Of a stretch of 64,000 bases of DNA, positions 21,372 through 35,723 are shown in pieces; the first letter of the stretch is position 1; each line of letters opens with the position of its first letter. The notes under the pieces were generated by a model. It worked only from the letters and a program-made list of their open reading frames with translations, did no database searches and had not been told where the DNA came from. Both the position numbers and the translations under genes were made by a program. The stretch comes from Sipunculus nudus. Its lineage: Eukaryota > Annelida > Sipuncula > Golfingiida > Sipunculidae. The stretch is taken from positions 51,779,676-51,843,675 of the forward strand of contig CM049316.1 in assembly GCA_026874595.1 (NCBI GenBank), written 5' to 3'.

Positions 21372-24300
21372 AAACACATGCCAGTTTTTTTCCTATAGTT
21401 CGCTCTAAAAAGTCGAAAATAAGTCAAGGTTAGCCATCTTAGAATTTGACCGAGATTTTGTTAATATACATCAGCACAGAAGAAATAAAATTCTTACGGT
21501 AAATCCTTTTCGAGATATCCTGCTCACAAGGCAAATGTTAAAATACACTTTTTTTCTAATTTGGCTCTAAAACGTCGAAAAATAAGTCAAGGTCTCTAAT
21601 CTTCGAACTTGACCAAGATTTTGTTAACATACATCAGCACCGAAGAAATAAAATACCTACAGTAAATCATTTTTCGAGATATTCCGCTCACATTGTAAAT
21701 GTTAACACATGCCAGTTTTTTCCTATAATTGGCTCTAAAACGTCGAAAAAAATAAGTCAAGGTCACCAATCTTCGAACTTGACCGAGATTTTGTTAATAT
21801 ACATCAGCACCGAAGAAATAAAATTCCTACAGTAAATCTATTTTGAGATATCCCGCTCACAAGGTAAATGTTAACACATGCCAGTGTGTTCCTATAATTC
21901 GCTCTAAAACGTCGAAAAATAAGTCAAGGTCACCAATCTTCGAACTTGACCGAGATTTTGTTAATATACATCAGCACCGAAGAAATAAAATTCCTACAGT
22001 AAATCTATTTTGAGATATCCCGCTAACAATGTAAATGTTAACACATGCCAGTGTTTTCCTATAATTCGCTCTAAAACGTCGAAAAAAATAAGTCAAGGTC
22101 AAACATCTTTGAACGTGACCGAGATTTTGTTAATATACATCAGCACAGAAAAAATAAAATTCTTACGGTAAATCCTTTTCGAGATATCATGCTTACAAGG
22201 TAAATGTTAACACATGCCAGTGTGTTCCTATAATTCGCTCTAAAACGTCGAAAAATAAGTCAAGGTCACCAATTTTCGAACCTGACCAAGATTTTGTTAA
22301 TATACATTAGCACCGAAGAAATAAAATTCCTACAGTAAATCTATTTTGAGATATCCCGCTCACAAGGTGAATGTAAACACATGCCAGTTTTTTTCCTATA
22401 ATTCGCTCTAAAAGGTCGAAAATAAGTCAAGGTCAAACATATTTGAACGTGACCGAGATTTTTCTTACCGAAGAAATAAAATACCTAGGGTAAATCATTT
22501 TTCGAGATATCCCGCTCACATTGTAAATGTTAACACATGCCAGTTTTTTCCTATAATTGGCTCTAAAACGTCGAAAAACATAAGTTAAGGTCACCAATCT
22601 TCGAACTTGACCGAGATTTTGTTTATATACATCAGCACCGAAGAAATAAAATTCCTACAGTAAATCTATTTTGAGATATCCCGCTCACAAGGTAAATGTT
22701 AACACATGCCAGTGTGTTCCTATAATTCGCTCTAAAACGTCGAAAAATAAGTCAAGGTCACCAATCTTCGAACTTGACCGAGATTTTGTTAATATACATC
22801 AGCTCCGAAGAAATAAAATTCCTACAGTAAATCTATTTTGAGATATCCCGCTCACAAGGTAAATGTTAACACATGCCAGTGTGTTCCTATAATTCGCTCT
22901 AAAACGTCGAAAAATAAGTCAAGGTCACCCATCTTTGAACTTGACCGAGCATTTATTAATATATATCAACACCGAAGAAATAAAATTCCTACAGTAAATC
23001 CTTTTTGAGATATCCCGCTCACAAGGTAAATGTAAACACATGCCAGTTTTTTTCCAATAGTTCGCTCTAAAAAGTCGAAAATAAGTCAAGGTCAAACATC
23101 TTTGAACGTGACCGAGATTTTGTTTATATACATCAGCACCGAAGAAATAAAATACCTACGGTAAATCCTTTTTGAGATATCCCGCTCACATTGTAAATGT
23201 TAACACATGCCAGTTTTTTTCCTATAATTCGTTCTAAAACGTAGAAAAGTAAGTCAAGGTTACCCATCTTAGAATTTGACCGAGATTTTGTTAATATACA
23301 TCGGCAGAGAAGAAATAAAATTCTCACGGTAAATCCTTTTCGAGATATCCTGCTCAAAAGGCAAATGTTAAAATACACTTTTTTTCTAATTTGGCTCTAA
23401 AACGTCGAAAAATAAGTCAAGGTCTCTAATCTTCGAACTTGACCGAGATTTTGTTAACATACATCAGCACCGAAGAAATAAAATACCTTCGGTAAATCAT
23501 TTTTCGAGATATCCCGCTCACATTGTAAATGTTAACACATGCCAGTTTTTTCCTATAATTGGCTCTAAAACGTCGAAAAAAATAAGTCAAGGTCACCAAT
23601 CTTCGAACTTGACCGAGATTTTGTTAATATACATCAGCACCGAAGAAATAAAATTCCTACAGTAAATCTATTTTGAGATATCCCGCTCACAAGGTAAATG
23701 TTAACACATGCCAGTGTGTGTTCCAATAAATCGCTCTAAAACGTCGAAAAATAAGTCAAGGTCACCAATCTTCGAACTTGACCGAGATTTTGTTAATATA
23801 CATCAGCACCGGAGAAATAAAATTCCTACAGTAAATCTATTTTGAGATATTCCGCTCACAAGGTAAATGTTAACACATGCCAGTGTGTTCCTATAATTCG
23901 CTCTAAAACGTCGATAAATAAGTCAAGGTCACCCATCTTTGAACTTGACCGAGCATTTGTTAATATATATCAACACCGAAGAAATAAAATTCCTACAGTA
24001 AATCCTTTTTGAGATATCCCGCTCACAAGGTAAATGTAAACACATGCCAGTTTTTTTCCTATAGTTCGCTCTAAAAAGTCGAAAATAAGTCAAGGTTAGC
24101 CATCTTAGAATTTGACCGAGATTTTGTTAAAATACATCAGCACAGAAGAAATAAAATTCTTACGGTAAATCCTTTTCGAGATATCCTGCTCACAAGGCAA
24201 ATGTTAAAATACACTTTTTTTCTAATTTGGCTCTAAACAGTCGAAAATAAGTCAAGGTCAAACATCTTTGAACGTGACCGAGATTTTGTTAATATACATC

Positions 24301-27300
24301 AGCACCGAAGAAATAAAATACCTACGGTAAATCATTTTTCGAGATATCCCGCTCACATTGTTAATGTTAACATATGCCAGTTTTTTCCTATAATTGGCTC
24401 TAAAACGTCGAAAAAAATAAGTCAAGGTCACCAATCTTCGAACTTGACCGAGATTTTGTTAATATACATCAGCACCGGAGAAATAAAATTCCTACAGTAA
24501 ATCCTTTTTGAGATATCCCGCTCACAAGGTAAATGTTAACACATGCCAGTGTGTTCCTATAATTCGCTCTAAAACGTCGAAAAATAAGTCAAGGTCACCC
24601 ATCTTTGAACTTGACCGAGCATTTGTTAATATATATATATACACCGAAGAAATAAAATTCCTACAGTAAATCTATTTTGAGATATCCCGCTAACAATGTA
24701 AATGTTAACACATGCCAGTGTTTTCCTATAATTCGCTCTAAAAAGTCGAAAATAAGTCAAGGTCAAACATCTTTGAACGTGACCGAGATTTTGTTAATAT
24801 ACATCAGCACAGAAAAAATAAAATTCTTACGGTAAATCCTTTTCGAGATATCATGCTTACAAGGTAAATGTTAACACATGCCAGTGTGTTCCTATAATTC
24901 GCTCTAAAACGTCGAAAAATAAGTCAAGGTCACCAATTTTCGAACCTGACCAAGATTTTGTTAATATACATCAGCACCGAAGAAATAAAATACCTACGGT
25001 AAATCCTTTTTGAGATATCCCGCTCACATTGTAAATGTTAACACATGCCAGTGTGTCCCTATAATTCGCTCTAAAACGTCGAAAAATAAGTCAAGGTCAC
25101 CAATCTTCGGACTTGACCGAGATTTTGTTAATATACATCAGCACCGAAGAAATAAAATTCCTACAGTAAATCTATTTTGAGATATCCCGCTCACAAGGTA
25201 AATGTTAACACATGCCAGTGTGTTCCTATAATTCGCTCTAAAACGTCGAAAAAAATAAGTCAAGGTCACCAATCTTCGAACTTGACCGAGATTTTGTTAA
25301 TATACATCAGCACCGGAGAAATAAAATTCCTACAGTAAATCTATTTTGAGATATTCCGCTCACAAGGTAAATGTTAACACATGCCAGTTTTTTTCCAATA
25401 GTTCGCTCTAAAAAGTCGAAAATAAGTCAAGGTCAAACATCTTTGAACGTGACCGAGATTTTGTTTATATACATCAGCACCGAAGAAATAAAATACCTAC
25501 GGTAAATCCTTTTTGAGATATCCCGCTCACATTGTAAATGTTAACACATGCCAGTTTTTTTCCTATAATTCGTTCTAAAACGTAGAAAAGTAAGTCAAGG
25601 TTACCCATCTTAGAATTTGACCGAGATTTTGTTAATATACATCGGCAGAGAAGAAATAAAATTCTCACGGTAAATCCTTTTCGAGATATCCTGCTCAAAA
25701 GGCAAATGTTAAAATACACTTTTTTTCTAATTTGGCTCTAAAACGTCGAAAAATAAGTCAAGGTCTCTAATCTTCGAACTTGACCGAGATTTTGTTAACA
25801 TACATCAGCACCGAAGAAATAAAATACCTTCGGTAAATCATTTTTCGAGATATCCCGCTCACATTGTAAATGTTAACACATGCCAGTTTTTTCCTATAAT
25901 TGGCTCTAAAACGTCGAAAAAAATAAGTCAAGGTCACCAATCTTCGAACTTGACCGAGATTTTGTTAATATACATCAGCACCGAAGAAATAAAATTCCTA
26001 CAGTAAATCTATTTTGAGATATCCCGCTCACAAGGTAAATGTTAACACATGCCAGTGTGTGTTCCAATAAATCGCTCTAAAACGTCGAAAAATAAGTCAA
26101 GGTCACCAATCTTCGAACTTGACCGAGATTTTGTTAATATACATCAGCACCGGAGAAATAAAATTCCTACAGTAAATCTATTTTGAGATATTCCGCTCAC
26201 AAGGTAAATGTTAACACATGCCAGTGTGTTCCTATAATTCGCTCTAAAACGTCGATAAATAAGTCAAGGTCACCCATCTTTGAACTTGACCGAGCATTTG
26301 TTAATATATATCAACACCGAAGAAATAAAATTCCTACAGTAAATCCTTTTTGAGATATCCCGCTCACAAGGTAAATGTAAACACATGCCAGTTTTTTTCC
26401 TATAGTTCGCTCTAAAAAGTCGAAAATAAGTCAAGGTTAGCCATCTTAGAATTTGACCGAGATTTTGTTAAAATACATCAGCACAGAAGAAATAAAATTC
26501 TTACGGTAAATCCTTTTCGAGATATCCTGCTCACAAGGCAAATGTTAAAATACACTTTTTTTCTAATTTGGCTCTAAACAGTCGAAAATAAGTCAAGGTC
26601 AAACATCTTTGAACGTGACCGAGATTTTGTTAATATACATCAGCACCGAAGAAATAAAATACCTACGGTAAATCATTTTTCGAGATATCCCGCTCACATT
26701 GTTAATGTTAACATATGCCAGTTTTTTCCTATAATTGGCTCTAAAACGTCGAAAAAAATAAGTCAAGGTCACCAATCTTCGAACTTGACCGAGATTTTGT
26801 TAATATACATCAGCACCGGAGAAATAAAATTCCTACAGTAAATCCTTTTTGAGATATCCCGCTCACAAGGTAAATGTTAACACATGCCAGTGTGTTCCTA
26901 TAATTCGCTCTAAAACGTCGAAAAATAAGTCAAGGTCACCCATCTTTGAACTTGACCGAGCATTTGTTAATATATATATATACACCGAAGAAATAAAATT
27001 CCTACAGTAAATCTATTTTGAGATATCCCGCTAACAATGTAAATGTTAACACATGCCAGTGTTTTCCTATAATTCGCTCTAAAAAGTCGAAAATAAGTCA
27101 AGGTCAAACATCTTTGAACGTGACCGAGATTTTGTTAATATACATCAGCACAGAAAAAATAAAATTCTTACGGTAAATCCTTTTCGAGATATCATGCTTA
27201 CAAGGTAAATGTTAACACATGCCAGTGTGTTCCTATAATTCGCTCTAAAACGTCGAAAAATAAGTCAAGGTCACCAATTTTCGAACCTGACCAAGATTTT

Positions 27301-27710
27301 GTTAATATACATCAGCACCGAAGAAATAAAATACCTACGGTAAATCCTTTTTGAGATATCCCGCTCACATTGTAAATGTTAACACATGCCAGTGTGTCCC
27401 TATAATTCGCTCTAAAACGTCGAAAAATAAGTCAAGGTCACCAATCTTCGGACTTGACCGAGATTTTGTTAATATACATCAGCACCGAAGAAATAAAATT
27501 CCTACAGTAAATCTATTTTGAGATATCCCGCTCACAAGGTAAATGTTAACACATGCCAGTGTGTTCCTATAATTCGCTCTAAAACGTCGAAAAAAATAAG
27601 TCAAGGTCACCAATCTTCGAACTTGACCGAGATTTTGTTAATATACATCAGCACCGGAGAAATAAAATTCCTACAGTAAATCTATTTTGAGATATTCCGC
27701 TCACAAGGTA
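21360..27710 (+). repeat. 38-monomer higher-order unit, copy 2 (6344 bp)
   Basis: This is the second tandem copy of the 6344-bp unit, with its own pair of 14-monomer subunits (about 23,035-25,375 and 25,375-27,715). The copy ends where ATTCCGCTCACAAGG is followed by ATGTTAACACATG rather than ATGTAAACACATG. Confidence 0.88.
23035..25374 (+). repeat. 14-monomer subunit (2341 bp), copy 3
   Basis: It matches the subunit at 16,690 at an offset of 6344 bp and the following subunit at 2341 bp. Confidence 0.85.
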
Positions 27711-27715
27711 AATGT
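25375..27715 (+). repeat. 14-monomer subunit (2341 bp), copy 4
   Basis: It matches the subunits at 19,031 (offset 6344 bp) and 23,035 (offset 2341 bp). It leads into sequence that matches 13.86 kb rather than a further subunit. Confidence 0.85.
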
Positions 27716-30700
27716 TAACACATGCCAGTGTGTTCCTATAATTCGCTCTAAAACGTCGATAAATAAGTCAAGGTCACCCATCTTTGAACTTGACCGAGCA
27801 TTTGTTAATATATATCAACACCGAAGAAATAAAATTCCTACAGTAAATCCTTTTTGAGATATCCCGCTCACAAGGTAAATGTAAACACATGCCAGTTTTT
27901 TTCCTATAGTTCGCTCTAAAAAGTCGAAAATAAGTCAAGGTCAAACATCTTTGAACGTGATCGAGATTTTGTTAATATACATCAGCACCGAAGAAATAAA
28001 ATACCTACGGTAAATCCTTTTTGAGATATCCCGCTCACATTTTAAATGTTACAACATGCCAGTTTTTTTTTCCTATAATTCGCTCTAAAACGTCGAAAAG
28101 TAAGTCAAGGTTATCCATCTTAAAATTTGACCGAGATTTTGTTAATATACATCAGTACAGAAGAAATAAAATTCTTACGGTAAATCCTTTTCGAGATATC
28201 CTGCTCACAAGGCAAATGTTAAAATACACTTTTTTTTCAAATTTGGCTCTAAAACGTCGAAAAATAAGTCAAGGTCTCTAATCTTCGAACTTGACCAAGA
28301 TTTTGTTAACATACATCAGCACCGAAGAAATAAAATACCTACGGTAAATCATTTTTCGAGATATCCCGCTCACATTGTATATGTTAACACATGCCAGTTT
28401 TTTCCTATAATTGGCTCTAAAACGTCGAAAAAAATAAGTTAAGGTCACCAATCTTCGAACTTGACCGAGATTTTGTTTATATACATCAGCACCGAAGAAA
28501 TAAAATTCCTACAGTAAATCTATTTTGAGATATCCCGCTCACAAGGTAAATGTTAACACATGCCAGTGTGTTCCTATAATTCGCTCTAAAACGTCGAAAA
28601 ATAAGTCAAGGTCACCAATCTTCGAACTTGACCGAGATTTTGTTAATATACATCAGCTCCGAAGAAATAAAATTCCTACAGTAAATCTATTTTGAGATAT
28701 CCCGCTCACAAGGTAAATGTTAACACATGCCAGTGTGTTCCTATAATTCGCTCTAAAACGTCGAAAAATAAGTCAAGGTCACCCATCTTTGAACTTGACC
28801 GAGCATTTATTAATATATATCAACACCGAAGAAATAAAATTCCTACAGTAAATCCTTTTTGAGATATCCCGCTCACAAGGTAAATGTAAACACATGCCAG
28901 TTTTTTTCCTATAGTTCGCTCTAAAAAGTCGAAAATAAGTCAAGGTTAGCCATCTTAGAATTTGACCGAGATTTTGTTAATATACATCAGCACAGAAGAA
29001 ATAAAATTCTTACGGTAAATCCTTTTCGAGATATCCTGCTCACAAGGCAAATGTTAAAATACACTTTTTTTCTAATTTGGCTCTAAAACGTCGAAAAATA
29101 AGTCAAGGTCTCTAATCTTCGAACTTGACCAAGATTTTGTTAACATACATCAGCACCGAAGAAATAAAATACCTACAGTAAATCATTTTTCGAGATATTC
29201 CGCTCACATTGTAAATGTTAACACATGCCAGTTTTTTCCTATAATTGGCTCTAAAACGTCGAAAAAAATAAGTCAAGGTCACCAATCTTCGAACTTGACC
29301 GAGATTTTGTTAATATACATCAGCACCGAAGAAATAAAATTCCTACAGTAAATCTATTTTGAGATATCCCGCTCACAAGGTAAATGTTAACACATGCCAG
29401 TGTGTTCCTATAATTCGCTCTAAAACGTCGAAAAATAAGTCAAGGTCACCAATCTTCGAACTTGACCGAGATTTTGTTAATATACATCAGCACCGAAGAA
29501 ATAAAATTCCTACAGTAAATCTATTTTGAGATATCCCGCTAACAATGTAAATGTTAACACATGCCAGTGTTTTCCTATAATTCGCTCTAAAACGTCGAAA
29601 AAAATAAGTCAAGGTCAAACATCTTTGAACGTGACCGAGATTTTGTTAATATACATCAGCACAGAAAAAATAAAATTCTTACGGTAAATCCTTTTCGAGA
29701 TATCATGCTTACAAGGTAAATGTTAACACATGCCAGTGTGTTCCTATAATTCGCTCTAAAACGTCGAAAAATAAGTCAAGGTCACCAATTTTCGAACCTG
29801 ACCAAGATTTTGTTAATATACATTAGCACCGAAGAAATAAAATTCCTACAGTAAATCTATTTTGAGATATCCCGCTCACAAGGTGAATGTAAACACATGC
29901 CAGTTTTTTTCCTATAATTCGCTCTAAAAGGTCGAAAATAAGTCAAGGTCAAACATATTTGAACGTGACCGAGATTTTTCTTACCGAAGAAATAAAATAC
30001 CTAGGGTAAATCATTTTTCGAGATATCCCGCTCACATTGTAAATGTTAACACATGCCAGTTTTTTCCTATAATTGGCTCTAAAACGTCGAAAAAAATAAG
30101 TTAAGGTCACCAATCTTCGAACTTGACCGAGATTTTGTTTATATACATCAGCACCGAAGAAATAAAATTCCTACAGTAAATCTATTTTGAGATATCCCGC
30201 TCACAAGGTAAATGTTAACACATGCCAGTGTGTTCCTATAATTCGCTCTAAAACGTCGAAAAATAAGTCAAGGTCACCAATCTTCGAACTTGACCGAGAT
30301 TTTGTTAATATACATCAGCTCCGAAGAAATAAAATTCCTACAGTAAATCTATTTTGAGATATCCCGCTCACAAGGTAAATGTTAACACATGCCAGTGTGT
30401 TCCTATAATTCGCTCTAAAACGTCGAAAAATAAGTCAAGGTCACCCATCTTTGAACTTGACCCAGCATTTATTAATATATATCAGCACCGAAGAAATAAA
30501 ATTCCTACAGTAAATCCTTTTTGAGATATCCCGCTCACAAGGTAAATGTAAACACATGCCAGTTTTTTTCCAATAGTTCGCTCTAAAAAGTCGAAAATAA
30601 GTCAAGGTCAAACATCTTTGAACGTGACCGAGATTTTGTTTATATACATCAGCACCGAAGAAATAAAATACCTACGGTAAATCCTTTTTGAGATATCCCG

Positions 30701-31325
30701 CTCACATTGTAAATGTTAACACATGCCAGTTTTTTTTCCTATAATTCGTTCTAAAACGTAGAAAAGTAAGTCAAGGTTACCCATCTTAGAATTTGACCGA
30801 GATTTTGTTAATATACATCGGCACAGAAGAAATAAAATTCTCACGGTAAATCCTTTTCGAGATATCCTGCTCAAAAGGCAAATGTTAAAATACACTTTTT
30901 TTCTAATTTGGCTCTAAAACGTCGAAAAATAAGTCAAGGTCTCTAATCTTCGAACTTGACCGAGATTTTGTTAACATACATCAGCACCGAAGAAATAAAA
31001 TACCTTCGGTAAATCATTTTTCGAGATATCCCGCTCACATTGTAAATGTTAACACATGCCAGTTTTTTCCTATAATTGGCTCTAAAACGTCGAAAAAAAT
31101 AAGTCAAGGTCACCAATCTTCGAACTTGACCGAGATTTTGTTAATATACATCAGCACCGAAGAAATAAAATTCCTACAGTAAATCTATTTTGAGATATCC
31201 CGCTCACAAGGTAAATGTTAACACATGCCAGTGTGTGTTCCAATAAATCGCTCTAAAACGTCGAAAAATAAGTCAAGGTCACCAATCTTCGAACTTGACC
31301 GAGATTTTGTTAATATACATCAGCA
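27716..31325 (+). repeat. Partial second copy of a ~13.86-kb superrepeat
   Basis: Positions here match sequence 13,858-13,861 bp upstream: T-tract monomer 14,163/28,021, AAGGTTAGCC 15,081/28,941, and TGTGTGTTCCAATAAATCG near 17,375/31,236. The match starts further left (about 12,250/26,110) because copy 2 of the 38-mer ends in the same monomers. It breaks at about 31,325, so only the first 2.45 kb of a third 38-mer is present. Confidence 0.82.
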
Positions 31326-34300
31326 CAGAAGAAATAAAATTATTACGGTAAATCCTTTTCGAGAAATCATGCTTACAAGGTAAATGTTAACACATGCCAG
31401 TGTGTTCCTATAATTCGCTCTAAAACGTCGAAAAAAATAAATCAAGGTCACCAATCTTCGAACGTGACCGAGATTTTGTTAATATACATCAGCACCGAAG
31501 AAATAAAATTCCTACAGTAAATCTATTTTGAGATATCCCGCTCACAAGGTAAATGTTAACACATGCCAGTGTGTTCCTATAATTCGCTCTAAAACGTCGA
31601 AAAAAATAAGTCAAGGTCACCAATCTTCGAACTTGACCGAGATTTTGTTAATATACATCAGCACCGGAGAAATAAAATTCCTACAGTAAATCTATTTTGA
31701 GATATTCCGCTCACAAGGTAAATGTTAACACATGCCAGTGTGTTCCTATAATTCGCTCTAAAACGTCGATAAATAAGTCAAGGTCACCCATCTTTGAACT
31801 TGACCGAGCATTTGTTAATATATATCAACACCGAAGAAATAAAATTCCTACAGTAAATCCTTTTTGAGATATCCCGCTCACAAGGTAAATGTAAACACAT
31901 GACAGTTTTTTTCCTATAGTTCGCTCTAAAAAGTCGAAAATAAGTCAAGGTCAAACATCTTTGAACGTGACCGAGATTTTGTTAATAAACATCAGCACCG
32001 AAGAAATAAAATACCTACGGTAAATCCTTTTTGAGATATCCCGCTCACATTTTAAATGTTACCACATGCCAGTTTTTTTTCCTATAATTCGCTCTAAAAC
32101 GTAGAAAAGCAAGTCAAGGTTACCCATCTTAGAATTTGACCGAGATTTTGTTAATATACATCGGCACAGAAGAAATAAAATTCTCACGGTAAAATCTTTT
32201 CGAGATATCCTGCTCAAAAGGCAAATGTTAAAATACACTTTTTTTCTAATTTGGCTCTAAAACGTCGAAAAATAAGTCAAGGTCTCTAATCTTCGAACTT
32301 GACCGAGATTTTGTTAACATACATCAGCACCGAAGAAATAAAATACCTACGGTAAATCATTTTTCGAGATATCCCGCTCACATTGTAAATGTTAACACAT
32401 GCCAGTTTTTTCCTATAATTGGCTCTAAAACGTCGAAAAAAATAAGTCAAGGTCACCAATCTTCGAACTTGACCGAGATTTTGTTAATATACATCAGCAC
32501 CGAAGAAATAAAATTCCTACAGTAAATCTATTTTGAGATATCCCGCTCACAAGGTAAATGTTAACACATGCCAGTGTGTGTTCCAATAATTCGCTCTAAA
32601 ACGTCGAAAAATAAGTCAAGGTCACCAATCTTCGAACTTGACCGAGATTTTGTTAATATACATCAGCACAGAAGAAATAAAATTCTTACGGTAAATCCTT
32701 TTCGAGAAATCATGCTTACAAGGTAAATGTTAACACATGCCAGTGTGTTCCTATAATTCGCTCTGAAACGTCGAAAAAAATAAATCAAGGTCACCAATCT
32801 TCGAACGTGACCGAGATTTTGTTAATATACATCAGCACCGAAGAAATAAAATTCCTACGGTAAATCTATTTTGAGATATCCCGCTCACAAGGTAAATGTT
32901 AACACATGCCAGTGTGTTCCTATAATTCGCTCTAAAACGTCGAAAAAAATAAGTCAAGGTCACCAATCTTCGAACTTGACCGAGATTTTGTTAATATACA
33001 TCAGCACCGGAGAAATAAAATTCCTTCAGTAAATCTATTTTGAGATATTCCGCTCACAAGGTAAATGTTAACACATGCCAGTGTGTTCCTATAATTCGCT
33101 CTAAAACGTCGATAAATAAGTCAAGGTCACCCATCTTTGAACTTGACCGAGCATTTGTTAATATATATCAACACCGAAGAAATAAAATTCCTACAGTAAA
33201 TCCTTTTTGAGATATCCCGCTCACAAGGTAAATGTAAACACATGCCAGTTTTTTTCCTATAGTTCGCTCTAAAAAGTCGAAAATAAGTCAAGGTCAAACA
33301 TCTTTGAACGTGACCGAGATTTTGTTAATATACATCAGCACCGAAGAAATAAAATACCTACGGTAAATCCTTTTTGAGATATCCCGCTCACATTTTAAAT
33401 GTTACCACATGCCAGTTTTTTTCCCTATAATTCGCTCTAAAACGTCGAAAAGTAAGTCAAGGTTACCCATCTTAGAATTTGACCGAGATTTTGTTAATAT
33501 ACATCAGTACAGAAGAAATAAAATTCTTACGGTAAATCCTTTTCGAGATATCCTGCTCACAAGGCAAATGTTAAAATACACTTTTTTTCTAATTTGGCTC
33601 TAAACGTCGAAAAATAAGTCAAGGTCTCTAATCTTCGAACTTGACCAAGATTTTGTAACATACATCAGCACCGAAGAAATAAAATACCTACGGTAAATCA
33701 TTTTTCGAGATATCCCGCTCACATTGTAAATGTTAACACATGCCAGTTTTTTCCTATAATTGGCTCTAAAACGTCGAAAAAAATAAGTCAAGGTCACCAA
33801 TCTTCGAACTTGACCGAGATTTTGTTAATATACATCAGCACCGAAGAAATAAAATTCCTACAGTAAATCTATTTTGAGATATCCCGCTCACAAGGTAAAT
33901 GTTAACACATGCCAGTGTGTGTTCCAATAATTCGCTCTAAAACGTCGAAAAATAAGTCAAGGTCACCAATCTTCGAACTTGACCGAGATTTTGTTAATAT
34001 ACATCAGCACAGAAGAAATAAAATTCTTACGGTAAATCCTTTTCGAGAAATCATGCTTACAAGGTAAATGTTAACACATGCCAGTGTGTTCCTATAATTC
34101 GCTCTGAAACGTCGAAAAAAATAAATCAAGGTCACCAATCTTCGAACGTGACCGAGATTTTGTTAATATACATCAGCACCGAAGAAATAAAATTCCTACG
34201 GTAAATCTATTTTGAGATATCCCGCTCACAAGGTAAATGTTAACACATGCCAGTGTGTTCCTATAATTCGCTCTAAAACGTCGAAAAAAATAAGTCAAGG

Positions 34301-35180
34301 TCACCAATCTTCGAACTTGACCGAGATTTTGTTAATATACATCAGCACCGGAGAAATAAAATTCCTACAGTAAATCTATTTTGAGATATTCCGCTCACAA
34401 GGTAAATGTTAACACATGCCAGTGTGTTCCTATAATTCGCTCTAAAACGTCGATAAATAAGTCAAGGTCACCCATCTTTGAACTTGACCGAGCATTTGTT
34501 AATATATATCAACACCGAAGAAATAAAATTCCTACAGTAAATCCTTTTTGAGATATCCCGCTCACAAGGTAAATGTAAACACATGCCAGTTTTTTTCCTA
34601 TAGTTCGCTCTAAAAAGTCGAAAATAAGTCAAGGTCAAACATCTTTGAACGTGACCGAGATTTTGTTAATATACATCAGCACCGAAGAAATAAAATACCT
34701 ACGGTAAATCCTTTTTGAGATATCCCGCTCACATTTTAAATGTTACCACATGCCAGTTTTTTTTCCTATAATTCGCTCTAAAACGTCGAAAAGTAAGTCA
34801 AGGTTACCCATCTTAGAATTTGACCGAGATTTTGTTAATATACATCAGTACAGAAGAAATAAAATTCTTACGGTAAATCCTTTTCGAGATATCCTGCTCA
34901 CAAGGCAAATGTTAAAATACACTTTTTTTCTAATTTGGCTCTAAACGTCGAAAAATAAGTCAAGGTCTCTAATCTTCGAACTTGACCAAGATTTTGTAAC
35001 ATACATCAGCACCGAAGAAATAAAATACCTACGGTAAATCATTTTTCGAGATATCCCGCTCACATTGTAAATGTTAACACATGCCAGTTTTTTCCTATAA
35101 TTGGCTCTAAAACGTCGAAAAAAATAAGTCAAGGTCACCAATCTTCGAACTTGACCGAGATTTTGTTAATATACATAAGC
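30740..35180 (+). repeat. 8-monomer higher-order block, about three copies (1341-1343 bp)
   Basis: The TGTGTGTTCCAATA monomer occurs at about 31,227, 32,570 and 33,911 (spacings 1343 and 1341 bp). A GAGAAATCATGC variant follows each. The second and third copies are nearly identical, including the shared CTCTGAAACG near 32,761 and 34,102. The fourth repetition fails at about 35,180. Confidence 0.83.
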
Positions 35181-35606
35181 ACCGAAGAAATAAAATTCCT
35201 ACAGTAAATCTATTTTGAGATATCCCGCTCACAAGGTAAATGTTAACACATGCCAGTGTGTTCCTATAATTCGCTCTAAAACGTCGAAAAATAAGTCAAG
35301 GTCACCAATCTTCGAACTTGACCGAGATTTTGTTAATATACATCAGCACAGAAGAAATAAAATTCCTACAGTAAATCTATTTTGAGATATCCCGCTCACA
35401 AGGTAAATGTAAACACATGCCAGTGTGTTCCTAAAATTCGCTCAAAAACGTCGAAAAATAAGTCAAGGTCACCCATCTTTGAACTTGACCGAGCATTTGT
35501 TAATATATAACAACACCGAAGAAATAAAATTCCTACAGTAAATCCTTTCGAGATATCATGCTTACAAGGTAAATGTTAACACATGCCAGTGTGTTCCTAT
35601 AATTCG

Positions 35607-35723
35607 CTCTAAAACGGCGAAAAATAAGTTAAGGTCACCAATCTTCTAACTTGACCGAGATTTTGTTAATATACATCAGCACCGAAGAAATAAAATTTCA
35701 GTCATTTTTTTTCCTATAATTCG
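35607..35723 (+). repeat. Truncated 117-bp monomer, copy 1
   Basis: It runs anchor to anchor in 117 bp against the usual 163-171. The middle region carrying the GATATC and CACATGCC blocks is deleted. Confidence 0.8.
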
